From: Chryseobacterium aahli
Lineage (GTDB): Bacteria > Bacteroidota > Bacteroidia > Flavobacteriales > Weeksellaceae
Direction: 5' to 3'
Length of the DNA stretch: 64,000 bases
Assembly (NCBI RefSeq): GCF_022699665.1
Contig: NZ_JALDNB010000008.1
Span: 1-64,000, forward strand
Part shown: positions 43,445-52,928 of the stretch, piece after piece
How positions within the stretch are numbered: position 1 is the stretch's first letter
How the letters are laid out: every line of letters starts with the position of its first letter
Notes under the pieces: generated by a model
Database searches by the model: none
What the model was told of the DNA's origin: nothing
The model's input: the letters and a program-made list of their open reading frames with translations, nothing else
Program-made: the position numbers and the translations under genes

Positions 43445-44401
43445 TTATCCTTTAAATTGCCCCATTGCAATAAATTTATCTTGTCTTTGGGTTTCCAGTT
43501 CTTTGCCTGTGAATTTTGAGAACGCTTTGATGTTTTGCAAAATCGAAGTCTTTAAATTCAAGTAAGTAGTTTCAGGATCGTAATGAGCTCCTCCAAGAGG
43601 TTCTTCAATGATTCCATCGATGAATTTTTCTCTTAAAGCATCTTTTGGAGTCAGATTCAATGCATTTGCTGCATCTTCTTTGTGATCCCAGTTTCTCCAT
43701 AAGATTGAAGAACAGCTTTCCGGTGCAATTACGGTGTACCAAGTGTTTTCCAACATGTAAACTTTGTTACCAACACCAATTCCTAAAGCTCCGCCGCTTG
43801 CTCCTTCGCCGATAATGTAAGTGAAAATAGGAGTTTTAAGCATCGTCATTTCAAAAATATTTCTTGCAATAGCTTCACCCTGACCTCTTTCTTCAGCTTC
43901 TAATCCAGGATAAGCTCCCGGTGTATCCACTAAAGTGATCACAGGGATTTTGAACTTTTCAGCTAATTTCATTAGTCTTAAAGCTTTTCTGTATCCTTCA
44001 GGATTCGGCATTCCGAATCTTCTGTGTTGCCTTTCTTTGGTGGTTCTCCCTTTTTGAGTACCGATGATCATCACTCTTTGACCGTCTAAAGTCGCCAAAC
44101 CTCCGATCATCGCAGGATCATCTGCAAAGTTTCTGTCACCGTGAAGTTCTAAGAAACTTCCTTTGTCTACCATACCTTTGATATAGTCGATTGTATAAGG
44201 GCGATCCGGATGACGCGATAACTGTACTCTCTGCCAAGGCGTAAGATTTCCATAGATCTGTTTTTTGGTATCTATAATCTTATCCTCGATCTGACTGCAT
44301 GCTAATTTTACATCAACACCACTTTCTTCTCCTACCAATGAACAGGTTTGATACTGATCCATCAGTTCTTTTATAGGAAGTTCGAAACTTAAATATTCCA
44401 T
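43445..44401 (-). CDS. accA: Acetyl-CoA carboxylase carboxyltransferase subunit alpha
   Basis: Transfers the carboxyl group from carboxybiotin to acetyl-CoA together with AccD, giving malonyl-CoA for fatty acid synthesis. 318 residues with the expected features: N-terminal helix ([14 protein letters not shown]), oxyanion-hole glycines ([15 protein letters not shown]), the [24 protein letters not shown] segment and the C-terminal LKTSILQNI. It is encoded apart from accB-accC, which are 9-11 kb away in this window; accD is not seen. It has its own promoter box at 44424-44431 and a strong convergent terminator. Confidence 0.96.
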   Translation of the reverse strand: MEYLSFELPIKELMDQYQTCSLVGEESGVDVKLACSQIEDKIIDTKKQIYGNLTPWQRVQLSRHPDRPYTIDYIKGMVDKGSFLELHGDRNFADDPAMIGGLATLDGQRVMIIGTQKGRTTKERQHRRFGMPNPEGYRKALRLMKLAEKFKIPVITLVDTPGAYPGLEAEERGQGEAIARNIFEMTMLKTPIFTYIIGEGASGGALGIGVGNKVYMLENTWYTVIAPESCSSILWRNWDHKEDAANALNLTPKDALREKFIDGIIEEPLGGAHYDPETTYLNLKTSILQNIKAFSKFTGKELETQRQDKFIAMGQFKG

Positions 44402-44423
44402 TCTTGAAGTAAATTAAATCTTT

Positions 44424-44431
44424 CAAATGTA
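44424..44431 (-). promoter_or_regulatory. -7 promoter element of accA
   Basis: TACATTTG on the minus strand, 22 bp before the ATG. gltX ends 18 bp upstream of it, so accA could also receive read-through from gltX. Confidence 0.55.
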
Positions 44432-44448
44432 TGAAAAATTATGAAATT

Positions 44449-45957
44449 TTATTTAAAATTATTTATAGCATTGCTTATTCTGGCGATACTTTCTTCTTTA
44501 CCAACGAGTTCCACGATATCCGGAACGTCTGGGCCTTTTAATTCTCCGACCAAAGCTAAACGTAGCGGCATCATTACTTTTCCCATTCCTACACCTTTGT
44601 TTTCTGCAAAATCGTGTAAGTTTTGCTTAATATTTTCTGAAGTGAATGCTTCGACTTCGCTCAGCATGACAGAGAATTCAGTCAAAAGATTTGACGTTTC
44701 GTCGTTCCAAGCTTTCTTAGATGCTTTTTCGTCGTAAGACGTTGGAGCTTCAAAAAAGAATTTTCCGTTTTCGTAAATGTCTTTCGGGAACGTTGCTCTT
44801 TCTTTCATCAGATTGATGATTTTCAATAGCTTTTCGTCTCCGATATTTAAATTTAAATCTGAATTTTTAAGTATTTCTAATAATTCCTCATCTGATTTTA
44901 ATTGAATATATTGATGATTAAACCATTCAGCTTTTTCTTTATTGAATCTTGCTCCGGCCTTGTGAACTTTATTTAAGTCAAATTCTTTTACCATTTCATC
45001 CAAAGACAAAATTTCTTTATCATCAGCAGGTGACCAACCTAAAAGTGCCACCATATTGATAAAAGCTTCAGGAAGATAACCTTCTTCACGGTATCCTTTA
45101 GAAATATTTCCGGTTTCGGCATCTTTAAAATTTAAAGGAAATACAGGAAATCCGAATTTATCGCCGTCTCTTTTGCTTAATTTTCCTTTACCTTCAGGTT
45201 TTAAAATCAAAGAAAGGTGGGCGAATTCCGGAGCTTCCCAACCCATTGCTTCATATAATAAAATATGCAATCCTAAAGATGGTAGCCATTCTTCACCACG
45301 GATGACGTGTGTAATTTCCATTTCGTGATCATCGATGATGTTGGCGAAATGATATGTTGGCATTCCGTCGTTTTTTACTAAAACTTTATCATCTAAAGTA
45401 TTGGTATTCACTGCTGTGTTTCCACGGATAATATCTACTAAGCCAAGCGTTCTGTCAATCGGCATTTTGAATCTTACCACGTAAGGCGTCTTTTCGTCCA
45501 GCAATTTTTTAACTTCCTCTTCAGAAAGTGCAAGGCTGTTTTTTAAGCGGTTTCTTGAAACATTATTGTAAGAGAAAACATCACCTTTAGCTTCAAATTC
45601 AGCACGGATGGTATCCAATTCTTCAGCAGTGTCAAAAGCGATGTAAGCGTAATCTGTTTTTAAGATTTGCTCGGTGTATCTGTCATAGATATCTCTTCTT
45701 TCGGATTGTCTGTAAGGAGCAAATTTTCCGCCTTTTTTAGGGCTTTCGTCGGGGATGATTCCGCACCATTCAAGAGCTTCCTCGATATAATCTTCTGCAC
45801 CTTCTACATATCTTGCAGTATCGGTGTCTTCTATTCTCAATACAAATTCTCCGCCCTGATTTTTAGCAAAAAGATAATCATACAACGCAGTTCTTACACC
45901 TCCCAAATGCAACGGTCCCGTAGGGCTTGGTGCAAAACGGACTCTTACTTTCCCCAT
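44449..45957 (-). CDS. gltX: Glutamyl-tRNA synthetase
   Basis: Class I synthetase charging tRNA(Glu). It has about 502 residues from the ATG of MGKVRVRFAPSPTGPLHLGG, which holds the HIGH-equivalent (HLGG). The KMSKS-equivalent is KLSKRDG. The start is fixed by the TAAATTTG box 20 bp upstream; the long open frame that extends a further 25 codons runs through the promoter and past the start of the divergent gene. The C-terminal anticodon-binding helices are present. Whether it also charges tRNA(Gln) cannot be judged here. Confidence 0.96.
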   Translation of the reverse strand: MGKVRVRFAPSPTGPLHLGGVRTALYDYLFAKNQGGEFVLRIEDTDTARYVEGAEDYIEEALEWCGIIPDESPKKGGKFAPYRQSERRDIYDRYTEQILKTDYAYIAFDTAEELDTIRAEFEAKGDVFSYNNVSRNRLKNSLALSEEEVKKLLDEKTPYVVRFKMPIDRTLGLVDIIRGNTAVNTNTLDDKVLVKNDGMPTYHFANIIDDHEMEITHVIRGEEWLPSLGLHILLYEAMGWEAPEFAHLSLILKPEGKGKLSKRDGDKFGFPVFPLNFKDAETGNISKGYREEGYLPEAFINMVALLGWSPADDKEILSLDEMVKEFDLNKVHKAGARFNKEKAEWFNHQYIQLKSDEELLEILKNSDLNLNIGDEKLLKIINLMKERATFPKDIYENGKFFFEAPTSYDEKASKKAWNDETSNLLTEFSVMLSEVEAFTSENIKQNLHDFAENKGVGMGKVMMPLRLALVGELKGPDVPDIVELVGKEESIARISNAINNFK

Positions 45958-45977
45958 TTTTAAATAAAATTTTGGTG

Positions 45978-46014
45978 CAAATTTACGAAAAATGGATAGA
46001 TTAGCGTATTTTTG
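45978..46014. promoter_or_regulatory. Divergent promoters of gltX and the GT90 gene
   Basis: TAAATTTG at 45978-45985 on the minus strand serves gltX. TATTTTTG at 46007-46014 on the plus strand serves the glycosyltransferase. The two -7 boxes are only 21 bp apart, so polymerase binding at one should exclude the other. Confidence 0.6.
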
Positions 46015-46030
46015 ATTCATATTATATATC

Positions 46031-46969
46031 ATGACAAGGGTTACAAAAAAAAATAAATTATCCTTTTATATTCAGGGGTTTACAAGGGGGCTACTTCCCG
46101 TAAAGTCATTAGAAAAGAAAGTCAGTAAACTGTACAGTGTACTTTCTAAAGAAGAAGTGAATAATGTTGAAAGAAGAGTAGATTATTATAATAAAATACA
46201 TTCCCAAACAGAGGTTGCCCATCAAGGTACATGCATTAAAGATTTGCTTAAGCCCAAAACTCCCAAAGCATATTATTTTGACACCTATGAATATGCAAGA
46301 TATTTTCCTGAAAATCATTTGATTGATTTTGCATTTGGTGACGTCAATACCATTTTGAATCTTCCGATGATTACAAAAAGCCGTCCCATTAACGGAAATA
46401 ACGAAAATAATATCTTATTGAATTTAGATAAAGCCAGACATTTTGTTTCTGTAAATGATTCTTTAAACTATTCTCAGAAAAAAGATAAAATGATTGGCAG
46501 GGCAGCAGTTTTCCAAGAGCACAGAATTAAATTTTATGAAAATTACTACAACAGTACATTGTGTGATCTTGGGCAAGTAAATAAAAACGGAGGTAATCCT
46601 GATTGGATAAAACCAAAAATCAGTATTGCAGAACATCTTAAAAATAAATTTATACTGAGTCTTGAGGGTAATGATGTAGCCACAAATTTGAAATGGATCA
46701 TGTCTTCAAATTCTATCGCTGTATCCCCACCATTAAAGATGGAAACCTGGTATATGGAAGGCACTTTGAAACCGGACGAGCATTTTATAGGAATCAATGA
46801 AGATTATAAAAATCTCGAAGAAAAGCTGCAATATTATATTGATCATGAAGCTGAAGCCAAAGACATTATAAACAATGCTAAAGAATACAGAGCTCAGTTT
46901 AACAACAAAAATGTGGAAAATTTAATTTCGATTTTGGTTTTACAAAAGTATTTTAATTACATTCGCTAA
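46031..46969 (+). CDS. Glycosyltransferase family 90 (CAP10/LpsA-like)
   Basis: A 312-residue protein related to the lipopolysaccharide-modifying LpsA/CAP10 proteins of family GT90. Characteristic segments are FAFGDVNTILNLPMITKSRPI, RAAVFQEHRIKFYENYY, the C-terminal SLEGNDVATNLKWIMSSNS and METWYMEGTLKPDEHFIGI with ELxxKxxYY. It probably transfers a sugar (xylose, glucose or galactose in characterised members) onto lipopolysaccharide or another surface glycan in the cytoplasm. The cupin gene follows after 12 bp, so both are likely one transcript from the box at 46007. Donor and acceptor are unknown. Confidence 0.88.
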   Translation: MTRVTKKNKLSFYIQGFTRGLLPVKSLEKKVSKLYSVLSKEEVNNVERRVDYYNKIHSQTEVAHQGTCIKDLLKPKTPKAYYFDTYEYARYFPENHLIDFAFGDVNTILNLPMITKSRPINGNNENNILLNLDKARHFVSVNDSLNYSQKKDKMIGRAAVFQEHRIKFYENYYNSTLCDLGQVNKNGGNPDWIKPKISIAEHLKNKFILSLEGNDVATNLKWIMSSNSIAVSPPLKMETWYMEGTLKPDEHFIGINEDYKNLEEKLQYYIDHEAEAKDIINNAKEYRAQFNNKNVENLISILVLQKYFNYIR

Positions 46970-46981
46970 AAAAATCATGCT

Positions 46982-47326
46982 ATGTTGGAAATAGGGGAAA
47001 GACCTTGGGGTAAATATTACGTTTTGGCAGACGAGCCACACTATAAATTAAAGAGAATTGAAGTGAATCCCGGCCAAAAACTATCTTATCAATATCATCA
47101 TAAAAGACAAGAACAATGGACGGTCATTGAAGGTGATGCAACGGTAGTTTTAGATGAAAAAGAAATAAAATTGGGTTACGGCGAAAGCATTTTCATTCCA
47201 TTGGGCTCTAAACATAGAATGATGAACCTTTCTGATCAACCTGTCGTGTTCATTGAAGTACAGACAGGAACTTATTTTGGTGAAGATGACATTGTAAGAA
47301 TTGAAGATATATATGACAGAGAGTAA
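46982..47326 (+). CDS. Mannose-6-phosphate isomerase-type cupin
   Basis: A 114-residue single-domain cupin equivalent to the C-terminal (type II) phosphomannose isomerase domain. It opens with RPWGKYYVLADEPHYKLKRIEVNPG; metal-binding residues His39, His40, Glu44 and His78 sit in SYQYHHKRQEQW and FIPLGSKHRM. It would interconvert fructose-6-phosphate and mannose-6-phosphate, feeding GDP-mannose for the neighbouring glycosyltransferases. The guanylyltransferase half found in fused enzymes is absent. Co-transcribed with the GT90 gene and closed by a bidirectional terminator. Confidence 0.88.
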   Translation: MLEIGERPWGKYYVLADEPHYKLKRIEVNPGQKLSYQYHHKRQEQWTVIEGDATVVLDEKEIKLGYGESIFIPLGSKHRMMNLSDQPVVFIEVQTGTYFGEDDIVRIEDIYDRE

Positions 47327-47381
47327 AATTGCATTTTACACTTTTTAGAATAACAAAAATCTAATCATGATTTTTCAAAAT

Positions 47382-47417
47382 AAAAAAACATAATTCGAAT
47401 GTGAATTATGTTTTTTT
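47382..47417. terminator. Bidirectional terminator in glycan cluster
   Basis: CATAATTC / GAATTATG stem flanked by A-run and T-run, between the convergent cupin and GT2 genes. Confidence 0.85.
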
Positions 47418-47427
47418 ATGGGTGAAT

Positions 47428-48264
47428 TTATATTGAGCCATAAATTTCCTGATATTTTTTTTTCTTAAAAAATTTATAGATCAATTTTTTATACCAAACA
47501 TTATAGTATTTTCTCTTGTACTTATTTCTTTCACTGACGATATTGGTGAGAGAATTAAAGTCTAATCCGTTTTTCTCATACAAAGCATAATGCTTTTGAT
47601 AGATAATAAATTTGTAATCGGCAACTACAAAATGATTGTTTGCCCATGTATTGGTCAATGAATTTTTTTGGTTTCTGATTCTGTAATTAAAAAGAAATTC
47701 CTCTATTCGGGCAACTTTATTTCCTTTTTCAATAATAGACATCCACAAATCCCAATCTTCAAAAAACGTGAGGCGTTCATCAAAACCTCCGGACTTTATA
47801 AAATCTTCTTTATAAAATAGAGTGGAAATCGGGATGCAATTACAAAGCAGAAAATTATTTAAATTAAATTCAGGCAGATACCATTCTCCGGTTTTTTCTT
47901 CAAAATAATTTCCTTTTGTGTAGCACAATCTTACTTCTGGTTGGTTTTTTAAAATATTGAGTGTTTTTTCTACAAAAGTTGGCTCTATCGTATCATCACA
48001 ATCTAAAAACAGAATATATTTTCCGGATGCCAATTCTACACCTTTGTTTCTGGCAACAGAAGGTCCTTGATTTTGTTGTAAATGAAGTTTAAGCGATGGG
48101 TATTTGTCTTTCTGGAGCTCTTCTAAAAAAGTATGTGGTGAACCATCATTCACAACAATAACTTCTATATTTTTATACGATTGATTATATACGCTTACAA
48201 GGCATTCTTCAATATAGTCCTGCCCGTTATAATATGGGATAATGATTGAAACCAATTCACTCAT
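47428..48264 (-). CDS. Glycosyltransferase family 2 (A)
   Basis: A 278-residue GT-A fold transferase. The nucleotide-sugar-binding N-terminus is VSIIIPYYNGQDYIEECLVSV, followed by VVNDGSP, the QNQGPSVARNKG loop and the metal-binding LDCDD (Asp88-x-Asp90). The catalytic region WDLWMSIIEKG follows. The C-terminus is basic (YKFFKKKKY) with no membrane helix, so the protein is probably peripheral. It acts in surface polysaccharide or lipopolysaccharide assembly; the sugar is unknown. Its ATG overlaps the stop of the upstream GT2 gene by 4 bp, so the two are translationally coupled. Confidence 0.9.
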   Translation of the reverse strand: MSELVSIIIPYYNGQDYIEECLVSVYNQSYKNIEVIVVNDGSPHTFLEELQKDKYPSLKLHLQQNQGPSVARNKGVELASGKYILFLDCDDTIEPTFVEKTLNILKNQPEVRLCYTKGNYFEEKTGEWYLPEFNLNNFLLCNCIPISTLFYKEDFIKSGGFDERLTFFEDWDLWMSIIEKGNKVARIEEFLFNYRIRNQKNSLTNTWANNHFVVADYKFIIYQKHYALYEKNGLDFNSLTNIVSERNKYKRKYYNVWYKKLIYKFFKKKKYQEIYGSI

Positions 48265-49151
48265 AATTTGGTTAATTTGTTTGTTAAGCCATCAAAAATA
48301 CCTTTTACGACATTACGTGAAAAAGATAAGTTATCTTTAAATTTTCCTTTTGATGAAAATAGTTTTTTTCTTGCAAAAATCATTCTTTCTCTAAGAACAA
48401 AAAATAAGTTCCCGGAATATTTTTTAGTCAGCCATATTCTGTTTCTCGTCATATAATATTCATAAACTTTACCTCTTGAGCTGTCAGATTGATATGCGTG
48501 CACGTCGGTGTCAATGGCTATTTTCCATTTAGATTTATTTTTTATTCTGTAGCACCATTCAGATTCTTCATAATACATAAATAATTCTTCTATCATAAAA
48601 CCAAGCTCCTCCAAAACCTCTTTTCTAAACATCATGCAGCTTCCGTTCACGTAATCAATGTTATAATTGAGTCCTTCAATTTTAACTTCATCAATATTTT
48701 TATTAAAGTGAACGTGATTTCCTTCAAAACCTTTTTTAGGAAACAGAAGTCCTCCATCTGAGAAAATTTTTGAAGGTTCTTCGGCATACAATAATCTTGG
48801 ACCGACAACGCCCAAATCAGGATTGTCTTCTAAGGTTTTGTATAAATCATCTATGTCTTTAGTTTTAATATGAATGTCAGGATTAAGCAATAAAAGTGTT
48901 GTTTTCCCTAAACTTATTGCTTTTTTGAGACCCCAATTATTAGCGTGAGCATATCCCAAATTGCTGCCCATTTGATGGAAAAATACATCTTTTTCATCAC
49001 AAAATTCAGATAAAGCATTACCGTCATCAGAATTATTATCCAAAATGATTAATCCATCCTTAATTTTGGCATCATTACTGAATTCGATAATCTGTCTTGT
49101 TACGTCACTATAAGAATTATAGTTTAAAATTATAATTGCTAAATCTTTCAT
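48261..49151 (-). CDS. Glycosyltransferase family 2 (B), rhamnosyltransferase-like
   Basis: A 296-residue GT2 enzyme with the pattern of bacterial rhamnosyl/galactofuranosyl transferases: LAIIILNYNS, LIILDNNSDD, NLGYAHANNWGLK, LLLLNPDIHI, then DYVNGSCMMFRKEVLEELGF and YYEESEWCYRIKNKSKW. I start at the ATG of MKDLAII; the reading four codons longer begins with TTG. It is first of the coupled GT2 pair and divergent from the GT4 genes. Likely adds a sugar to a lipid-linked surface glycan; donor not determinable. Confidence 0.9.
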   Translation of the reverse strand: MKDLAIIILNYNSYSDVTRQIIEFSNDAKIKDGLIILDNNSDDGNALSEFCDEKDVFFHQMGSNLGYAHANNWGLKKAISLGKTTLLLLNPDIHIKTKDIDDLYKTLEDNPDLGVVGPRLLYAEEPSKIFSDGGLLFPKKGFEGNHVHFNKNIDEVKIEGLNYNIDYVNGSCMMFRKEVLEELGFMIEELFMYYEESEWCYRIKNKSKWKIAIDTDVHAYQSDSSRGKVYEYYMTRNRIWLTKKYSGNLFFVLRERMIFARKKLFSSKGKFKDNLSFSRNVVKGIFDGLTNKLTKL

Positions 49152-49211
49152 ATATCGCTGCAAATATCCATATTTGTAGACCTAAAAGTAAAGAAAATTA
49201 AAATAAATTTC

Positions 49212-50348
49212 ATGAAAAAGAAAGTATTGTATTTTATGCCAGATAACCCAATGTCTGGAAACGCAGGAAATACGACAAGACTTAATCAGTTGCTTTCTTA
49301 TTTTAATACATTCGAGAATACAGATATTACTTTTGTTTCTTTAAAAGACTGGGGGCTGTGGGAAGATTCTGAAAAAGATCTTTTTGCTCAGAAATATCCA
49401 CATATTAAGCTGATTCTTTTAGATAAAAAGTATAAAAAAAGTTTTTTTAAATATTTCTTTCTATATAAACTTCCCTATTTTTTTAAACAAAATCCGGTGG
49501 ATATGACAAGCTGGATTTTGAGAAAAGAATTTGCAGAGATTGCAAATAAAGATCAATATGACCACATCATTGTTAGTTATGCAACATGGGGTAAAGTAAT
49601 TGATGATGTGAAAATCAAAACAAATTTCATCGTAGATACGCATGATTTTATAACAGCTCAAAATCGGAAGAAAATCAAAAAAATTGGAAAAATATTTCAG
49701 GGCGAAATGGATATTCTTAGAAAATTTGACGAAATATGGACCTATTCTGTAGAAGAAGAATATATTTTCGGACAGTTTACCAATAAAAAAGTGAAATATC
49801 TTCCTATTCCTTTTCCGCAAAAAGATTTGCTGCCTCTGAAATCTACTTACAAATATGATGTAGTGTATGTGGCAAGTAACAATCCTCATAATACAACGAG
49901 TATTCACTGGTTTTTAGATCATGTTTTATCATTTATAAAACCGGATATTCAAATTCATATCATTGGAAAAATAGGGAAAGAAATTAAAAAAGAATATCCT
50001 AACGTGAAAATCTATGGCATGGTAAATGATTTAAACGAATTCTATGATCATGCAAGAATTACAATTTGTCCTATGTTAAGCGGTACCGGTGTCAAAATAA
50101 AAGTTTTAGAATCACTGTCGAATAATCTGCCTGTTGTTACCAATACAAGAGGTGTAGATGGTCTTTCACAAAAAAATGATAATGGATGTTTGGTTACAGA
50201 AGATGCCGAAAAATTTGCTGAATACATAAATCTTTTAATTTCAAATGATGAATTTTATGATAAGCAGAGACATAAAGCACATGAGTTTATCAAGAATGAT
50301 CACAATATAGAAAAAGAAATTTCTTTCTTTAAAAACAAATTTTCATAA
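49212..50348 (+). CDS. Glycosyltransferase, GT4-like (A)
   Basis: A 378-residue GT-B fold transferase. The N-terminal Rossmann half starts VLYFMPDNPMSGNAGNTTRL. The C-terminal half has the nucleotide-sugar site, including IHIIGKIGKEI, VKIYGMVNDLNEFYDHARITICPMLSGTGVKIKVLESLSNNLPVV, where Glu in KVLES is the conserved donor-binding acid. No membrane helix is visible. It belongs with the next gene (20 bp downstream) to the surface-glycan cluster. The specific linkage is unknown. Confidence 0.88.
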   Translation: MKKKVLYFMPDNPMSGNAGNTTRLNQLLSYFNTFENTDITFVSLKDWGLWEDSEKDLFAQKYPHIKLILLDKKYKKSFFKYFFLYKLPYFFKQNPVDMTSWILRKEFAEIANKDQYDHIIVSYATWGKVIDDVKIKTNFIVDTHDFITAQNRKKIKKIGKIFQGEMDILRKFDEIWTYSVEEEYIFGQFTNKKVKYLPIPFPQKDLLPLKSTYKYDVVYVASNNPHNTTSIHWFLDHVLSFIKPDIQIHIIGKIGKEIKKEYPNVKIYGMVNDLNEFYDHARITICPMLSGTGVKIKVLESLSNNLPVVTNTRGVDGLSQKNDNGCLVTEDAEKFAEYINLLISNDEFYDKQRHKAHEFIKNDHNIEKEISFFKNKFS

Positions 50349-50368
50349 TTATTTTCCGTTATACAGAT

Positions 50369-51454
50369 ATGGCAAAGATTTTAATTGACCTTGAGCGTCT
50401 TAGGTATCCCAATTCCGGAATCGCAAATGTTTTCAAAAATCTTACTAAAGGTTTACAGAAAAATAATACAGAATTTGAAATATCTTATTTTGGTAACCGA
50501 GAGCAACTAAGTGCTTACGAACCTTGTTTAAGATCTATCTTCTGGAATAAGACTCATAAGTTTTTTGAACGTTTCAGTGGGCAATTTGATTTGATTCATG
50601 TAAGTCATCAGCTGTCGTCTTATTTTCATAGAAACTATAAGGATGCGCTTAAAATAGTCACTCTGCATGACCTGAATTTCCTGCATGAAAATCTAAGCGA
50701 TTCTAAAAGGAGAAAAATGCTGGGTAAGGTGAGAAGCAACTTAAAAAATGCCGATTATGTAGTTTGCATTTCCGAATACGCCAAACAAGATTTACTTAAA
50801 AACAAAAATCTTTTTAACTTTAATAAGCTTAAGGATGTTGTGGTTATTCACAATGGTATTCAGCTTCCGGAAGATAAAAAATATGATTTAGGAAAATATC
50901 AGGATTTTCAAACAAAAAAATATATTCTGAATATTGGTGTTTTATTTGATAAAAAAAATCAATTAAGCCTTATCGAAATGCTTCCTTACATTGAAGAAGA
51001 TTTGGTTTTAATTGCTTCAGATGAAAAACTACCTTATGCTGATGTTGTAAGAAAAAGAATTAAAGATTTAAATCTATCTAATAGAGTTCACTTTCTTAAA
51101 AATATTTCTGAGGAAGAAAAATATGCTCTTATACAAAACTGCGAGGCAATGTGTCATCCATCTATTGCAGAAGGTTTCGGGATTCCGCCAATTGAGGCAA
51201 TGGCGTTTGGTAAGCCTGTTTTCCTTTCAAAATATACAAGTCTACCCGAGATAGGCGGGGATGCCGCATTTTACTTTGATAATTTTGATGCTCATTCCAT
51301 GGCTCATCTTTTCAATGAGAAAATGAATTTTTATCATCAAAATAAAGAACAAATAAGTTTGGAAATAAAAAATTGGACAAAACAATATAGCTATACTGTT
51401 ATGTCCAATAATTATCTTGATTTTTATAAGAAAATTCTAAGTGAAAATTCTTAA
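50369..51454 (+). CDS. Glycosyltransferase family 4 (B), mannosyltransferase-like
   Basis: A 361-residue GT4 enzyme: N-terminal acceptor domain ([22 protein letters not shown]) and C-terminal donor domain with the classical E-x7-E motif in [23 protein letters not shown], followed by [16 protein letters not shown]4 members with this signature often use GDP-mannose, which fits the mannose-6-phosphate isomerase-type cupin nearby, but that link is inference. The gene ends with a stop that shares bases with the stop of the convergent rocD gene. Confidence 0.9.
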   Translation: MAKILIDLERLRYPNSGIANVFKNLTKGLQKNNTEFEISYFGNREQLSAYEPCLRSIFWNKTHKFFERFSGQFDLIHVSHQLSSYFHRNYKDALKIVTLHDLNFLHENLSDSKRRKMLGKVRSNLKNADYVVCISEYAKQDLLKNKNLFNFNKLKDVVVIHNGIQLPEDKKYDLGKYQDFQTKKYILNIGVLFDKKNQLSLIEMLPYIEEDLVLIASDEKLPYADVVRKRIKDLNLSNRVHFLKNISEEEKYALIQNCEAMCHPSIAEGFGIPPIEAMAFGKPVFLSKYTSLPEIGGDAAFYFDNFDAHSMAHLFNEKMNFYHQNKEQISLEIKNWTKQYSYTVMSNNYLDFYKKILSENS

Positions 51455-52695
51455 TATTCTAAAACTGTTTTTTCAATAATTTTCACACAATCCAACAATT
51501 GCTCTTCTGTAATCACCAATGGTGGAGCTAGTCTTATAATGTTTCCGTGGGTTGGTTTCGCCAATAATCCGTTTTCTTTTAATTTTAAACAAAGATTCCA
51601 AGCAGTTGAACTCTCTGGTGTATCGTTGATTAAAATGGCATTTAGTAATCCTTTTCCTCTTACTTTGGTAATTAGATCGGATTTCTCAATCACTTTTTCA
51701 ATTTCAGATCTGAATAATTGACCCAGCTCTTCCGCTCTTTCTGAAAGTTTCTCGTCCTCTACAACATCTAAAGCGGCAATGGCAACTGCGCAAGCGATGG
51801 GGTTTCCTCCGAAAGTTGAACCGTGCTGTCCCGGTTTGATAACATTCATGATTTCATCATTCGCCAAAACAGCAGAAACAGGATACATTCCTCCCGAAAG
51901 GGCTTTTCCTAAAATTAAAATATCGGGTTGTACATTTTCGTGATGACAAGCAATTAAACGACCTGTTCTTGCAATTCCGGTTTGAACTTCATCTGCAATG
52001 AAAAGAACGTTGTGCTTTTTACATAGTTCAGAAGCATCTTTCAAGAAGTTTTCGTCCGGAACGTAAACTCCAGCTTCCCCTTGAATTGGCTCCACTAAAA
52101 ATGCTGCAATATTTGATGCATCATTTTTCAGAACTTCTTCTAAAGCTGCAAGGTCATTGTACGGAATTTTTACGAATCCCGGTGTGAAAGGACCGTAGTT
52201 TTTATTTGCATCAGGATCATTTGAGAAAGAAACGATTGTAGTTGTTCTTCCGTGGAAATTATTTTCACAAACAACAATTTTTGCTGCATTTTCAGCAATT
52301 CCTTTTACTTCATAGCTCCATTTTCTGGCTAATTTCACTGCCGTTTCCACCGCTTCAGCTCCGGAATTCATCGGTAAAACTTTATCAAAACCGAATAGGG
52401 TAGTGATTTTTTTCTCGTATTCTCCTAAACTTGAATTGTAAAATGCTCTTGACGTTAACGCTAATTTCTTAGCCTGATCAACTAAAGCTTTCACGATTTT
52501 CGGATGTGAATGTCCTTGGTTTACAGCTGAATAAGCTGAAAGGAAATCGTAATATTTTTTACCTTCAACGTCCCAAACAAATACGCCTTCACCTTTATCT
52601 AAAACCACAGGAAGCGGATGGTAGTTGTGTGCGCCATGTTTTTCTTCGAGCTCGATGAAGTATTGTGAGTTTTTTGTTTGTTCTGCTGTTGACAT
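51451..52695 (-). CDS. rocD: Ornithine aminotransferase
   Basis: A PLP enzyme that converts ornithine and 2-oxoglutarate to glutamate-5-semialdehyde and glutamate, linking arginine breakdown to proline and glutamate. 414 residues from the ATG of [32 protein letters not shown]. The PLP lysine is Lys264 in [12 protein letters not shown]; the aspartate motif is FIADEVQTG. The upstream extension of the open frame is excluded by a TAATTTTG box 16 bp before this ATG. The stop overlaps the convergent GT4 stop within a TTAA tetramer. Confidence 0.94.
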   Translation of the reverse strand: MSTAEQTKNSQYFIELEEKHGAHNYHPLPVVLDKGEGVFVWDVEGKKYYDFLSAYSAVNQGHSHPKIVKALVDQAKKLALTSRAFYNSSLGEYEKKITTLFGFDKVLPMNSGAEAVETAVKLARKWSYEVKGIAENAAKIVVCENNFHGRTTTIVSFSNDPDANKNYGPFTPGFVKIPYNDLAALEEVLKNDASNIAAFLVEPIQGEAGVYVPDENFLKDASELCKKHNVLFIADEVQTGIARTGRLIACHHENVQPDILILGKALSGGMYPVSAVLANDEIMNVIKPGQHGSTFGGNPIACAVAIAALDVVEDEKLSERAEELGQLFRSEIEKVIEKSDLITKVRGKGLLNAILINDTPESSTAWNLCLKLKENGLLAKPTHGNIIRLAPPLVITEEQLLDCVKIIEKTVLEY

Positions 52696-52710
52696 ATATT
52701 TGATTTTGTA

Positions 52711-52718
52711 CAAAATTA
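52711..52718 (-). promoter_or_regulatory. -7 promoter element of rocD
   Basis: TAATTTTG on the minus strand, 15 bp before the rocD ATG. Confidence 0.6.
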
Positions 52719-52880
52719 AGGATAATAAACCAGATGGCTCAACAGAATAATGATGCTGAGTATTGGATGTATTCAAGTATGTTTTGATGATATGAAATAA
52801 TCTATCAGAAAATATTAGCCAAAGTCATTATGAGATGTAGTTTTTATATCTTTTGGAATATTGAATTTAAATATAGAATA

Positions 52881-52908
52881 AAAAAACCGTCTCAAAATTG
52901 AGACGGTT
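52881..52908 (-). terminator. Terminator of accB-accC
   Basis: A perfect AAACCGTCTCAA / TTGAGACGGTTT stem with a T-run on the minus strand, 20 bp past the accC stop. Confidence 0.88.
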
Positions 52909-52928
52909 TAAATTTATATCAAATAATC

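Noticed and set aside
45958..46032. Longer start of gltX overlapping the divergent GT90 gene
   Set aside because: It would translate the promoter; the family N-terminus MGKVRVRFAPSPTG begins at 45957 just after a TAAATTTG box.
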